The notes under the pieces are model-generated. The model saw only the letters and a list, made by a program, of their open reading frames with translations, was not told where the DNA came from and made no database searches. Made by a program: the position numbers and the translations under genes. From Ananas comosus (taxonomy: Eukaryota; Streptophyta; Magnoliopsida; Poales; Bromeliaceae): DNA of 64,000 nucleotides. This document shows positions 36,881-48,900 of this stretch, in pieces (the first letter of the stretch is position 1; every line of letters begins with the position of its first letter). The DNA lies in assembly GCF_001540865.1 (NCBI RefSeq), contig NC_033644.1:6540751-6604750 (forward strand). The letters run 5' to 3'.

Positions 36881-37975
36881 CCATTACAACAAATTCATGA
36901 TTTAGCGGCATTTACTCCGCATCATTTATTTAAATAACGCTAATTAATATATTTAACAACATTACTTGATAAGTGTCTCTAGATTTAATAATTTAGCAAT
37001 AATTTACTATTAATGTTGCAAAATAGAATAAATTAGCAGCATAAATTAATGAATGCCGCTGAAGTTTCCAGCATTTTATAAAAAATGACACTAAATGTAA
37101 TAAAGTAGCAGCACTTATTGCTAAATGCCGCAATATTTGCTCCGCAATATTTATTTAAATCATGCTAATTAATATATTTAGCAGCATTACCTGATAATTG
37201 CCGCTAGATTTAATTATTTAGCGGCAATTTACTATTAATATTGCAAAATAGGATAAATTAGCAGCATAAATTAGTGAATGCCGCTAAATATAATAAACTA
37301 GCAGCACTTGTTGCTAAATATCGTTACTAATTAATATATAATTATTAATATATCTCTTTTTATTTAGAATTAAAACATATAATTTTAAAAATTAAAATTA
37401 AAATTTAAAATTTAAAATTTAAAATTTAAAACTATAAATTTTTAAACTTAAAATTTGATGTCTAAAAATTAAAAATTTAAATTTAGTATCTAAATTTAAA
37501 ATTTTAAAATTTAAAATTTTAAAGTTTTAAAATAGAAGGCTTAAAATTTAAAAAATTAAAATATACATAACTAATAGCCGCTCGCGCAAATGGCAAAGGG
37601 CTTGGTGGTTGGTACTCGAGGTCTCAAGTTCGAATCCTAGTTGATTCACATTTTCAGCAAAGTTTATTTCTAAAAGAAACAAACGAAGCGGGTAGCATCT
37701 CAAAAAATTAAAATTAAAATTAAAAATTAAATTTAAAATAAAATTAAAAATTAAAAATTTTAGTTTCTAAAATCATATATTTGTATTAGCTGTATTATAT
37801 TTATGTGCCACTAATAAATAATTTAAAATTAGCATTTAATCCCTTTTAGTGGCATGTTCCTAATGACACTAATTAATTTATATTGGCGGCATTTATAATA
37901 AATACTGCTAATACTTTTAGCAACATTGGCATAGACAGCATTGGTGTCATATGCTGCTAAAATTAGGACCATAGG
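36881..37975. mobile_element. CACTA-like non-autonomous element replacing the LTR/PBS junction
   Basis: It begins CATTACAACAAATTC, one base from the CACTACAACAAA terminus of CACTA elements. Subterminal TTTAGCGGCA / TGCCGCTAAA units repeat in both orientations at 36900-37340 and again at 37800-37960. The A/T-only core (37350-37780) contains a SINE. The right terminus and a 3-bp duplication were not found, and the retrotransposon's LTR end and primer site are absent, so a deletion accompanied or followed the insertion. Confidence 0.6.
37577..37707 (+). mobile_element. tRNA-derived SINE with a LINE-like 3' tail
   Basis: The 5' part has a pol III promoter: an A box (AATGGCAAAGGGCTTGGTGG, about 37589-37608) and a B box (GTTCGAATCCT, 37628-37638), spaced as in tRNA genes. 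The 3' part (AAACGAAGCGGGTAGC, then CTCAAAAAA) matches the 3' end of the LINE-type sequences at 46461-46545 and 63626-63690. It is about 130 bp and is embedded in A/T-rich DNA, so a target duplication cannot be judged. No cloverleaf is formed, so it is not a tRNA gene. Confidence 0.7.
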
Positions 37976-38267
37976 ACACGAGTAACGTGGAATTGAAATA
38001 TAATGAAAGCTTAATGGATTGGGTTAGTTGGTAGTATGTCTCTAATGGTAATTAGGGACTAATCCAAGTTGTTATTTATTCTCAACTTAGGAGATTATGT
38101 TGGCGGCCGACAACATAATGCCGAAAGATGAGGACAAATACACTTGATTGCTTTCATCTGATTTGGTTTTGTTTGGATATGTTGTTGTGACACGTAGATG
38201 ACGTGAGTCGAGTACTAACTTCGGTGCTACGTTTCAGGAGACAATGACACCAATTTGACGTCCAACG

Positions 38268-39345
38268 ATGAGATCTACTCCGGCACCGCATTCTGAGATG
38301 CCCGAGCAGTCTGGATCTGATGAAGTTCGGGAGCTCTATGCTCAGGTGGCTGCATTAGTTGGAGCGATGCAGCGTTAGGAGGAGTAGATCGGGAGGCTCC
38401 AGGAGTTGGTGTCTCGGCAGGTGGCAGCAGCTGCACCTGTGAATCAGGATCCGCCCGCCCCTACGCTACCAGTTCCTACCGTAGTTGTGGCACCAGCGAC
38501 GACGCCTCACATTCCGGCGACTACTCCGATGGTTTCTGGCTTTTCCATTCTTGATCTAGTCGCACTAGAGGCCGAGCAGAAGCGGTCATTGGCGGTGTTG
38601 ACGGCTTTCAAGCGGTTGCACCGTCCTATTTTCGACGGGGAGATGGCAGACCCTTGGGTGATGGAGGCATGGCTTACCTCCATGGAAGCATTGTTTGAGG
38701 ACATCTATAGTTTGGAGAGAGACAAGGTTCACTTGGCCACGCATTGCTTCGAAAAGTCGGCTCAAGTTTGGTGGAGGCGAGTTAAGAAGAACCAGTCTTC
38801 GTATCTTCCTCCAATGACTTGGGAGGGGTTGTTAATCATGGAGTACTTCCCCGACAGTGATAAAAGGAAAATGAAAGAGGAGTTTCGCAAGTTGAGGCAA
38901 GGAAGTCGCTCCGTGCGGGAGTACGAGTGGGAGTCCTCGCATTTCGTGAATTGTGTGCCGGGATTGATTAATAGTGATCGAGACCGGACGGAGTGCTGTG
39001 AGCGAGGATTGCGGCCCGAAATATTCAATGATTCATGCCCTCAAGTTGAAGACTTTTGAGGAGGTGTTAGATCGTGCTCTTTGGGTGGAGTGAGGTAATG
39101 TGATTGCGTTGGAGGAGTGCGAATCATTTGAGAAGGAAAGGGACAAAGGCAAGAAATGGGTGACAAGTGGGTCCGGGGGTCAGTCGAGTTCTAAGCGGCC
39201 CCCTCGGCATCCACGATCACAGTCGAGAAGTAGGGGATCTTTTCGGTGGGTCATTTGTGGCGGAGACCATTGACCGACGAGTTGTTCACAGCGTGAGGGG
39301 AGGTGTTATAGGTGTGGCCAGGCTGGACACCTGAGTCGGGAGTGC
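38268..39345 (+). pseudogene. gag of gypsy element 2
   Basis: An ATG at 38268 is in frame with a typical gag core (FDGEMADPWVMEAWLTSMEA, about 38632-38690), but two TAG stops at 38376 and 38385 separate them. The frame closes at 39059. The remainder (ALKLKTFEEVLDRALWVE) continues in another frame, so a frameshift lies near 39030. A perfect CCHC knuckle (CYRCGQAGHLSREC) is at 39304-39345. The product would be the nucleocapsid/capsid protein of the element's cytoplasmic particles. Damage is limited, which makes this a younger copy than element 1. Confidence 0.87.
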
Positions 39346-39479
39346 CCGAGTGGAGCATCGCCTACCCTGCGTCAGTCCAGTCGACTCCGAGACAGCTTGC
39401 GGGACTGCCACCCGCTATGTCAGCTGGACGCCCATCCTTGCCGTGTCAGCCTGAGGGAACCCGATCGGCGCCTAGTGGT

Positions 39480-39722
39480 CATGTCTTTGCTGCTCAGGTG
39501 GAGGAGCCTGCTGCGGTCGACAATGTCGTGGTAGGTATTGTTTTAATTAATGAAACCAGAACTAGAGCATTGTTCGACACAGGCGTATCAAACTCATTTA
39601 TTAGTATGTCATTTGCTAAGACTCATGGTATTGAGATTTCGGAGAGTGCAGATGCTTGGTGGGTTTATGCTTCTGAGCACACCTTTAGTGTCAAGGAGGA
39701 ATGTGCGGCTTGTCTAGTGTAA
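39480..39722 (+). pseudogene. Aspartic protease of gypsy element 2
   Basis: LFDTGVSNSFIS with the Asp-Thr-Gly active site is at 39573-39608; the residue after Gly is Val where Ala is usual. The frame differs from the zinc knuckle (a shift between 39345 and 39480) and closes at 39722, while the rest of the domain (LGMDWLSKY, about 39787) is in the next frame. Confidence 0.82.
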
Positions 39723-41650
39723 GTTGGCGATTTATGCCGGCAGATTTGTTAGTGTTGAGCCGTATGAAAGGTTTCGACTTGATCCTTGGAATGGATTGGC
39801 TCTCGAAATACTATGCTACCATTGATTGCGGAAGCAAGATAATTACTTTTCGTGAGCCCGGTCAAGAAGAGGTGGTTTATCGTGCGTGTAAAAGCTCGCT
39901 CTTTGCTATGACGGTGTCGACGTCGAGAGCGAGGAAGTTGATTAATACTGGATGTGTAGCCTACTTGGCGATGGTAGTGGAGACTCAAAAGGAGCTTCCG
40001 GTACTTGGAGATATTCCGATAGTTCGTGAGTTTCCGGATGTGTTCCTCATGGAGTTGTCGGGATTGCCACCGGACCGGGAGATCGAGTTTGTCATTGACA
40101 TGGTTCCCGAGACGGCACCAATTTCGAAGGCACCGTATAGAATGGCACCGCCGGAGTTAAAGGAGTTAAGAGCTCAGTTGCAAGATCTCCTTGATAAGGG
40201 CTTTGTGAAGCCTAGTGTATCGCCTTGGGGAGCTCCGGTGCTATTTGTAAAGAAGAAAGACGGAACACTACAGCTTTGAATGGATTACCGCGAGCTGAAC
40301 AAGGTTACAATCAAGAATAAGTACCCGTTGCCTCGGATTGATGATTTGTTCGACCAATCGCAAAGGTCTTGGGTATATTCAAAGATTAATCTCCAGTCGG
40401 GATATCACCAATTGAAGATCAAGTCGGAGGATGTGCACAAAACGGCGTTTCAAACCCGTTACGGTCACTATGAGTTCACGGTGATGTCGTTTGGGCTTAC
40501 TAATGCCCCTGCAGTATTTATGGACCTAATGAATCGGGTCTTCAAGCCGTTATTGGATCAATGTGTCGTGGTGTTCATTGATGACATATTGATCTATTCT
40601 CGGAGCGACGAGAAGCACGAGAAGCATTTGAGAACCGTGATGCAAATTCTCAGAGAAAAGAAGCTCTATGCCAAGCTAAAGAAATGCAACTTTTGGCTTC
40701 GTGAGGTCACCTTCCTAGGCCATCTGATTTCCGAGAGTGGTGGATCTGTTGACCCTAGAAAAGTTGAGGCGATTAAAGATTGGCCCCACCCGACAAGTGT
40801 TGCGGAGATCCGCAGTTTTCTTGGACTTGCGGGTTATTATTGGCGGTTCGTGGAGGGGTTTGCTAAAATTGCTACTCCACTAACACGCCTCATGCACAAG
40901 GGAGCTAAGTATGTGTGGAGCGACGATTGCGATCAAAGCTTCCGGAAGCTAAAGGAAATATTGACTTTGACTCCTATACTCGCCTTACCAATTGCAAGGG
41001 AGAGTTTTGTAGTGTATAGTGATGCCTCTTATAATAGTTTTTGGTGTGTTCTATTGCAGTGTCGGAAGGTTATTGCCTATACTTCCCGCCAGTTGAAAAG
41101 CTATAAGAAGAACTATCCTATTCATGACCTTGAGCTAGCCACGATGATTTTTGCATTGAAGCTGTGGAGGCACTATCTTTATAGTGAGCGCTGTGACGTA
41201 TATACAGATTATAAAAGCCTCAAATACTTGTTCACCCAAAAGGAGTTGAATATGCGGCAACGTCGGTGGTTGGAATTATTGAAGGACTATGATGTCACTA
41301 TTCTTTACCACTCGGGGAAGGCCAATGTGGTGGCGGATGCGCTTAGTAGGAAGTCGGTAGAAACCCTCGCCATGGCAATTACACATCAACCGTTATTGTG
41401 GAAGAAAATGTGGCGGTTTGATCTTGAGGTTGTAGCTCCAGAGGTTCCGGCTATTCTTGCTGCTCTAGTTGTGCAACTAACCTTATTGGAGAAAATTAAA
41501 GATCGACAGTCTTTGGATCCATATCTCCAAAAGGTGCAGTGAGATATTGAGAACGGGCGCGCCGATGATTTCGGTGTGGAACCCGATGGCGCACTTCGGT
41601 TTCGGAACGGTTGGTGCGTGCCCAAGGACGAGGAGGTTCAAAAGGCTATA
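39701..41650 (+). pseudogene. Reverse transcriptase-RNase H of gypsy element 2
   Basis: One frame runs from 39701 to 41542 with a single interruption, TGA at 40277-40279. RT motifs in order: [71 protein letters not shown] (catalytic Asp pair at about 40580), [22 protein letters not shown]. RNase H follows ([32 protein letters not shown]). A TGA ends the frame at 41542, and a frameshift near 41655 leads into integrase. The domain order RT-RH-integrase and the [10 protein letters not shown] box identify a chromovirus. Confidence 0.9.
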
Positions 41651-42563
41651 TTGCAAAGCTCATCAATCTGCTTATAGTGTGCATCCGGGCGGGACTAAAA
41701 TGTACAAAGATCTTAAAGTGCATTATTGGTGGCTGGGGATGAAGAGAGACATTGGGGAGTTTGTCGCGCAATGTTTGACATGCCAACAGGTTAAGGCAGA
41801 GTGCCGATTTGCAGCGAGAAAGCTTCAAAGCTTACCTATTCTCGTTTGGAAGTGGGAGGATATAGCGATAGACTTCGTGGTCGGTTTACCCCGATCGCAA
41901 TCCGGACGCGATGCTATATGGGTAGTGGTGGATCGTTTGACAAAATCGGCACATTTCTTGCCGATTCACACCACTTGGTCTGGGGACAAGTTAGCACAAG
42001 TCTATCTTGATGAGGTTGTGAGATTGCATGGGATTCCGACGTCTATAGTATCGAATCGAGACCCCCGATTCACATCTCACTTTTGAAAAAGTTAGCAAGA
42101 TGCTCTTGGCACACCGCTCGACTTTAGCACGACATTGCATACTCAAAGTGATGGACAATCGGAGAGGACAATTCATATTTTGGTGGATATGCTTCGGGCG
42201 TGTATACTTGATTACAAGGGTGGTTGGCATAGTTGCTTATCAATGGCCGAGTTCCCATACAACAATAGCTATCAAGAAAGTATTGCGATAACACCATTTG
42301 AAGCTCTCTATGGGAGGAAATGCCGATTCCCTATTCATTGGGGTGAAGTGGGTGAAAGGATCGCTCTTGGTCCAGATGTATTGCGAGAGGCGGAGGAAAA
42401 TGTTCGCCTTGCCCGCCAAAGGCTTTTGACGGGACAATCACGGCAACAGAGTTATGCTAATGTTCGCCAGCGAAGTCTAGAGTTCGCGGTTGGAGATCAC
42501 GTTTCTTTTGAAGGTGTCACCCATGCGAGGCGTGAAGCGGTTCGGTGTTTGAGGAAAGCTTAG
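41640..42563 (+). pseudogene. Integrase of gypsy element 2
   Basis: The HHCC zinc-binding module is complete (AHQSAYSVHPGG .. CLTCQQVKAE, about 41659-41805). In the catalytic core the first Asp (IDFVVGLP) is present, but the SDRDPRF box reads SNRDPRF, so the second catalytic Asp is Asn. The core is then cut by stops at 42084-42086 and about 42096, after which the same frame resumes (QSDGQSERT, the glutamate region) to 42563. The enzyme would insert element cDNA into chromosomes. This copy is inactive. Confidence 0.87.
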
Positions 42564-42600
42564 TCCTCGGTACATTGGACCCTATAAAATTTTAGAGCGT

Positions 42601-42918
42601 GTGGGTTTGGTGGCTTATAGGTTGGCTCTACCGCCGAAATTTGAAGGAGTGCACTATTTGTTCCATGTTTCTAACCTCCGCAAGTATGTGCATAATTCCT
42701 CACATATTCTCGAGTATGAATCGGTGGAATTACAAGAGGATATGACCTATAAAGAGTACCCAATGTGCATATTGGCTCGTGAAATGAGAGAGTTGCGAAA
42801 TCGCACAATTCTATATGTAAAAGTGCAATGGAGCAATCACATCGAGCGTGAAGCCACTTGGCAACTCGAGGAGGCGATGCGTGAGCCCTATCATTATCTG
42901 TTTGATCAGATGAGCTAA
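42601..42918 (+). pseudogene. Integrase C-terminal / chromodomain-like region of gypsy element 2
   Basis: The frame GLVAYRLALPPKFEGVHYLF..VKVQWSNH..EREATWQLEEAMRE is the C-terminal module of Tekay/del-type chromoviruses, thought to guide insertion into chromatin. It is shifted relative to the integrase frame, which ended at 42563, and stops at 42918. Confidence 0.82.
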
Positions 42919-42966
42919 GGTATGCGTTTAAATTTCACGGACGAAACTATTTCTAAGGTGGGATAT

Positions 42967-45332
42967 TGTAATATATCGAATCCCCGAGTCGCGACGCTAA
43001 CTTTGATCGAATTGATCAAAATGAGGCATGAGTGTGATAAGTGACGTCCCCGAGTTGCCTTGGAGGAGTGGGGACGGGTAGAACTAAGTTTCAGGTGAAT
43101 TTACGTGTTTTCGGTGCAAACCGAACGTGAAAACGGACCCCGGAACACTGCTGCTGTGAGACTGCAACTTTGGCATTGAGTATCGGAACCAAGCCAATGC
43201 GATACCAGTACCCAATAGAAGAGAAAAATGGGCAGCTCTCGGGTTTGGTGATGCCGAGCTACATACCGGTACCTAAGGTTGGGTATTGGTACCTCGCGAG
43301 CAAACCCGAAAGACTATCTCTTGGGTTTGGGAGGCTGTTTGAGTGTGTACCGGTACCGCGTAGCCAGTATAGGTACTAGACTGGTTGTGTACCGGTACTG
43401 GAATCGTGTACAAGTACTCTAAGATGGACCAGAGCTTGCGTAGCTCTCGAGTTGAGTGGCTTGTACTGGTACTGGGAGCTTGTGTACCGGTACTCCAACC
43501 CGAGTACCGGTACTCAACCGAAAAAGAGCTGAATTGTAATGATGTAAAATGGGAAATGTGAGGGGTCTAAATGCAATTGTTGGGGTCTATATAAAACCCC
43601 AACCCTTACACCTGTTGTTTGCATGCAAAGAAACACTTCGTTTCTTTCTCCTCATCTCCTTCTCCTTCTCTCTCTAGACTTGTTCCATCAAGGTGGATTG
43701 GGAGAGAAATTGAAGCTAGAACTTGGTGGATTTGGTGGAGAAGAGGCTCAAGAACAAAGAGGGTCTTGTGAAGCAAGAAGCTAAGGTAGTTTTGTTTGCA
43801 ATTTCATGTTAGGGTTTGATTTAAATACCCAAATTGGTTTAGTTTTGTAATTCTTGCATTTCTAGAGCTTTGTTTATGCTACGAAATTCCAAGAAAATTA
43901 CACTATGAGAAGTATATGTGAACCCTAGGGATAGAAATAGGGTTTTGTAGGAATGGGGATCTAATATGGGTTTGATCTCTTGTATTCCTAATTGTAGGTT
44001 AAACCGACTCGTTGGGAGGCTCGGTCGAAGTTCCGACGAGTCTACAACAAGTTATTGAGGAAAATACTCATTTGACTTTCGTTTGTCGTGGGTTGAGAGA
44101 AGTAGACGTCTAAAAATCACGGGACTTGGTTTCTCACACTCCGGCATCCCTACAAGGTGGGTGGTGGTATCCGAAGTCTTCGAATAACCTATTATGTCTT
44201 TGTCATCTTGTTGAGCATATATGTATATGTATAGTATGGCATTCATGCATTGTAGGGTTAATGTTATTACGTGGCTAAGATGTGGGCAATCTTGTATGCT
44301 TTCAATGTAGAAAACATGTGAAATGAAGGACCATGACATAGAAACCCGGTGAATGCATGAACAAAATATTGAACTATGATAATAGTAAACAAGGTGATAT
44401 TGTGACTAGACGGAATGAATAGCACCAAGAATTATGAATGATAGACAAAGAGAAACTATGTGAACTTTGTGGCAATAGTGACATGTTATCCTCCAAGTGA
44501 GGATTGGATTGTACTCACAGGTAGTCTGACTGTTTGAGGGTGGTCGCTCCACCTCAAGCGGTGAGCTCCGGAGTTAGCATCAATTGGGCGGTAGCGGAAT
44601 TCTCCCCAGCAGACGGTCCCGTCGGGTTGTAGCGGTATTCTCTCCGACAAAAGGGATTTGGTTTGGTGAGTTGGGTTTAACCAAATGATTAACCAAGTGA
44701 TTGGGTAAAGGTAAAGGTAAAAGTGAAATGCATGCATCATGAGCATATAACCTATCGTTCAGTTCTTGTACAGGCATTGTAGTAGCATTAGTTGGTTACC
44801 TATATGTTCTTTCTTTCTACATATGCCTGAGTAGACCTAATGGGTGAGTCGGCGAGGTCGGCGGCCGAACCCACTGGGAACTTTCTTTAGTTCTCACACC
44901 ACTAACCTTGCAGATCCTGGCGCGAGCGGGGCGATCGAGCATCGCGGCAAGGGCATCGCGCCCTAGGTAGTGGGCCTCCTTCGAGTTTAGTTTACACCCT
45001 TTTCGGTTTCATCTTTTGTACTTGATGAAATAGATATGTAAAAGAGATGATGTTATGTACTTGAAGGATGTAATATGTACTTGGCAAATGACTGTAATGG
45101 AATATGACACATTGTATTTTGTTTAAAGTATTCAAGATACAATGAATGTATAGCTAGTTCGTACTTTCACATGCTTTTGAAGTTGCTTGCCCTCGTGCAA
45201 GCCATATATATTGAAATTAATCTTGGGAAAATTCTCTATACATGCTTTGTGGTCATGGAGCCTTGGGCAGACATGGGAGATCTGTCCATTCGGCGTCCGA
45301 ACCGATCAAATTGGCGGTCACGGGGCATGACA
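42967..45332 (+). mobile_element. 3' LTR of gypsy element 2
   Basis: A purine-rich tract (AAGGTGGGATA) precedes TGTAATATATCGAATCCCC. The LTR ends GGGGCATGACA at 45332, 2366 bp, uninterrupted. Four perfect GTACCGGTAC copies lie at 43347, 43389, 43484 and 43504, and a TATA box (TATATAAAA) at 43588-43596. The 5-bp flanks of the whole element (AAAAT at 32162-32166, ACTCC at 45333-45337) do not match, so no target duplication is left. Confidence 0.9.
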
Positions 45333-46440
45333 ACTCCATTAGCTAAGACCTTCCGGAAGTGTAGTTATGGAAGTACCTCGATTATTTTAGCTCCTTTATG
45401 CCTTTAGTTAGGGTAGCTCGATTATTCTCATCTCATGCTTACTAAAGGGGAATAGTTTGATCATTTTCGGTTTCCCATGAAGGTTAGTAAGGACCAAACC
45501 CTAAAGTTGGTCAAGGTTGTTGGATATGACATTGATAGTTTTTTCTCTAGAACATAATGCATGAATATTAGGCATCGTTGACAATTTTATAACTTGGTAG
45601 ACGCACAGCAATGGCATCTAAATATGTATGTTCTTTATCATGCTTAGTACGTAGTAGTTTTATTCATCTTACTTATCTCCTACTTATGTCTCCTTTGGAT
45701 CGAGTGTAGAATGCCATTTTTGGTGGTTGCACCCTTTAAGAACTTGAAGTTGTCTCCTTTAGATCGAGTATAGATTGCCATTTTTGGCGATTGCAACTAC
45801 AACAAAAACTGTATATAGCGACACTTTTAAATATCGATGCATGTCAAAAAAAAGTGCAGCTGGCTAAATTACCAACACTTTTTAAAAGTGTTGCTATATA
45901 TAGGGTCGCTATATGTAGGATCGCCTTGATGTTTGGCACCCACTCCTTCAGCAACCTATGGCGGAGGGATACGTGGCGATTGTAGCCTTCTACGGTCCCT
46001 TCGAGATCATCGCGGCTGAACTCCAACTGCTGGAACCTTACCTTGTCAGCTGCGGCGGCGGAGGAGGAGAAGAAGAGATGGTGATCATTTTTTTTCTTCC
46101 TTTTCTATTTGTAATCGGGCCGAGTGGGCTAGGTGAAGTTGGTTGAGTAAAGGAACTTTTTGTTTTTGATTGGATTGAATTTTATATTTAAGTCTTACTA
46201 GATTTTTTTTAAATGTTTGGCATAAATTGGACACTTCGACAAAAGTGTCCCCAAAAATGTGTCCGTATAATCTAATTCACTTGTAGGGCACCTTTTAAGA
46301 ACTTGAAGTTCTTACTCCTTTATTGTTGACATTTTTACAGAGCCATCAATCATCTATGAGACGCACAAGCGCGGCAAGAGTTGCGTGAATCAGATAGACC
46401 ACTACCTAGCTACATCGGCCTAATGAAGGCACCATCTTGT
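45333..46440 (+). mobile_element. LTR fragment interrupted by a CACTA-like insert
   Basis: The 3' part (46310-46440) has the block shared by the other LTRs here: TTTTTACAGAGCCATC followed by GCGGCAAGAGTTGCGTG. A segment TTGCACCCTTTAAGAACTTGAAGTTG and its relatives at 45665-45790 form a tandem pair. The insert at 45796-46287 splits this repeat. LTR ends were not identified. Confidence 0.5.
45796..46287. mobile_element. CACTA-like non-autonomous element, possibly with captured exon
   Basis: It begins ACTACAACAAAAACTG and ends TTCACTTGTAGG, near-inverted CACTA-type ends, with the 3-bp duplication GCA (45793-45795 and 46288-46290). Subterminal AGCGACACTTTTAAA / TTTAAAAGTGTTGCTATA units are inverted. 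The middle (45905-46080) is GC-rich and on the minus strand reads QQLEFSRDDLEGTVEGYNRH and onward without a stop for about 60 codons, unlike the AT-rich rest. I do not recognise the protein. Confidence 0.65.
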
Positions 46441-46460
46441 AAGAGAGAAAAATTATTTTC

Positions 46461-46545
46461 TTTTTTTTTTTTTGAGAGAGATAGGTAGCACGCTACCCGC
46501 TTCGTTTATTTCATCTAGAAATAAACTTAGCTGAAAAAGTTGGAT
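46461..46545 (-). mobile_element. LINE/SINE 3' tail fragment
   Basis: Thirteen T (46461-46473) are followed by GAGAGAGATAGGTAGCACGC and TACCCGCTTCGTTTATT. On the minus strand this is a 3' tail with a GGTAGC-GT-GCTACC hairpin and a poly-A end, shared with the SINE at 37577 and the LINEs at 59462 and 63626. The body is truncated. Confidence 0.7.
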
Positions 46546-47287
46546 ACTAGTTATAAAAAATCATAGTAACTAGTGTAGTGACCCACGCGATGCGGCGGGT
46601 AGATATATATTATAATTTTTTAAAATTTATTCTATAAGTTATTTTGTAAAGAGTAGAATATATTTACTTTAAAAGTTTTAGTAAATTTAAAGTATATTGA
46701 AAAGTATGAAGAATTTTTTTTTTGAATATTCTAATTTCTAACACTGAAGCGTCACGATAAGTATCGAACTACATTTATTTCCGATAACTTTATATAGATA
46801 CCTTATTATATAGTTAGTGACGTATAGGTTTAATTAGAAACAATATAAAATATATTTAGTAAACAAATTCCAACTTATTCACTAGATTGCATTAAGTATG
46901 GCGTTAGGCTGCATCNTTTAGCAAACAAATTCCAACATATCCATTAGATTTCGCTAAGTATAGAGTTAGGTTACGTAATAGTTAATCATTTCAAAAATTC
47001 TAAACCCGAATGTAAACAAATCTATCAAAATTAGCAACACAATCAAATTATTATATAATGGAGAAAATATGATTTGTAAACAAAAATAAACATAAAAACT
47101 TATAACATGGAACCAAAATAATGAAAACAAATATTAAAAAAAATATAGAAATGTTAAAAAAAATATTTACCTCAAATTGAAAAAGTCTGGAAAAAGAAAA
47201 AAGGCCCATAAGCCACAAACCATGTTAGATGGCAAGTAAATAGATACGGGAGATAACAAATCGTACAATGAAGCAATAGGCAATGCA

Positions 47288-48352
47288 CCCCCATTTCAAC
47301 CATGACATGGTGAGAGTTGTTTAAGAAGAATTTCTCTATGAGTGGAGAGAATATAGCTTTTGGTCCTTCTCTGGAAATATATGACTTTAAATTTAGCAAT
47401 GACTCATATAGTAGAGGCTCAAATGGATCCTTACCATATATATATCCATTTGTTCTGCAACATATGAACATCTATTAGAAAAACCTGACTTTAAACATGA
47501 ATCGTAAAGCTACAAATTTTGTTCTTTCTTTTCAAAAAATCAGAGCAAAATAAACCACATACTATGGAGCAAAGCATCAAAGATAGGCCTCGAGGAAATG
47601 AACCACTGTTATGCTCTCTAAGGGAGAACTCAATCGTGTTCATGGAAGCCTCCACAGCATCGAGTGCAAAACCTTCCTCTACTAGACTCTTAAAAGTATT
47701 CACAATTAATTCTTCAACTTTACGAACGTCGTCTTTGGAGAGACCATTCATTCCAACGGAAAATATGGGTTGAGGAAACTCATTTCCAATTCCATTACCA
47801 ATAATATCATCTCCAAAGCCACTTTCCAGTAAGATCTTTCTCAGGGAAGAAGCGGGCGTCCGAAGCAAGAGATGATTCAAAATGCGAAGTTTAAGGTCAG
47901 TTTCTACATCTAACATCTCTTCAGATAAAAGCCATGATAGATATATCATGTATTTCCTTGCAAAGTCACCTTCTTTGCTGACAGGATATCTCTCAGTAAT
48001 TCTCTTTGGTGTTTTGAACATTTTTTGATATCGAACCTTCAATGTTTCAGCAGAATCTCCTTTGAATAGATCAAGGTATACTGAAATCAGAAAGAAAAGA
48101 AGATTGGAAAAGAATTGTTTAGTCACAGAACAAACATTTAGCTAGAGTTAGTTTGCTAAATTTTAGTACTTGATTCCCAATCTTGTAAAACACCACATAT
48201 ACATGAAAAGATATTTAAAGTTGTCATATTGTCAACCACCTGGAGAAAAGTAATTTCTAACCAGCTAAGATACGTAATCGTTCATTTGGATCATCATCTC
48301 CATAAAACCATATCTTAGCATTGCTAGGTTTGTAGTGTTTACGGTGGAATTC
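47288..48352 (-). pseudogene. Fragment of presequence protease (PREP, M16C metallopeptidase)
   Basis: Three exons match the middle-to-C-terminal part of the organellar presequence protease: exon A 48352-48262 (EFHRKHYKPSNAKIWFYGDD), exon B 48080-47563 (SKEGDFARKYMIYLSWLLSE, VEASMNTIEFSLREHNSGSF) and exon C from 47454 to about 47289 (DPFEPLLYE, IFSPLIEKFFLNN). Introns have GT and AG ends. The N-terminal part with the zinc-binding HxxEH site and everything downstream of exon C are absent. In exon C the spliced frame reaches TAA after seven codons, and the homologous sequence continues in another frame. The full enzyme degrades targeting peptides in mitochondria and plastids. This piece cannot. 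Confidence 0.85.
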
Positions 48353-48900
48353 CTGAAAGAAATGTCGAGCATATTTTAAGCATCCTCACACTGAAAAGAT
48401 CATACATGCAGTAATGTAATTAACAGTATTTGAAAGACCTTGAACAACTCTACGGATATTTCAAAATAATTATCAAATATCGACCCACATACCCTTAATA
48501 AAACAAAGATGCTCCTCCATTCAATGTTATGATTAATTCCGCCATATAGCAGCCGCATTCCATAGCAGTCAATTGCAGAGTTCCAATTTTAATCTTCATG
48601 CTCATGGTAAGCCCGACCTCCATTCCTTCATCTTTACCCAGAAGCAGGATCATTAATTACGTTTTTATTAAAATATGTATACAATATAAGCGCGCAGGCA
48701 TGAAGAAGGGAAACAAAGAAGTAAATGCCAAATATCAATGGCTCTTATAGTGAAGCTCAGCATAGTCAAACTACGGAAGAGAATATTGAGTAAAAGTAAA
48801 AACACATGACTACTATGATCATTAATCAGATAATGAATGTAAAAAGGGTGCAATTTGTTTACAGATGCTACGAAATAAAAAATGTGTGCTAAAATGTTAC

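Noticed and set aside
37577..37650. tRNA gene
   Set aside because: A and B boxes are present, but there is no acceptor stem or anticodon arm, and the 3' side continues into a LINE-like tail, so it is a SINE.
38406..39059. 217-codon frame as a complete gag gene with its own start
   Set aside because: The first codon is TTG. The better gag start is ATG 38268, followed by two TAG stops, and the frame ends at a frameshift.
47519..47773. Plus-strand open frame
   Set aside because: It is the antisense of PREP exon B; the minus strand shows clear homology.
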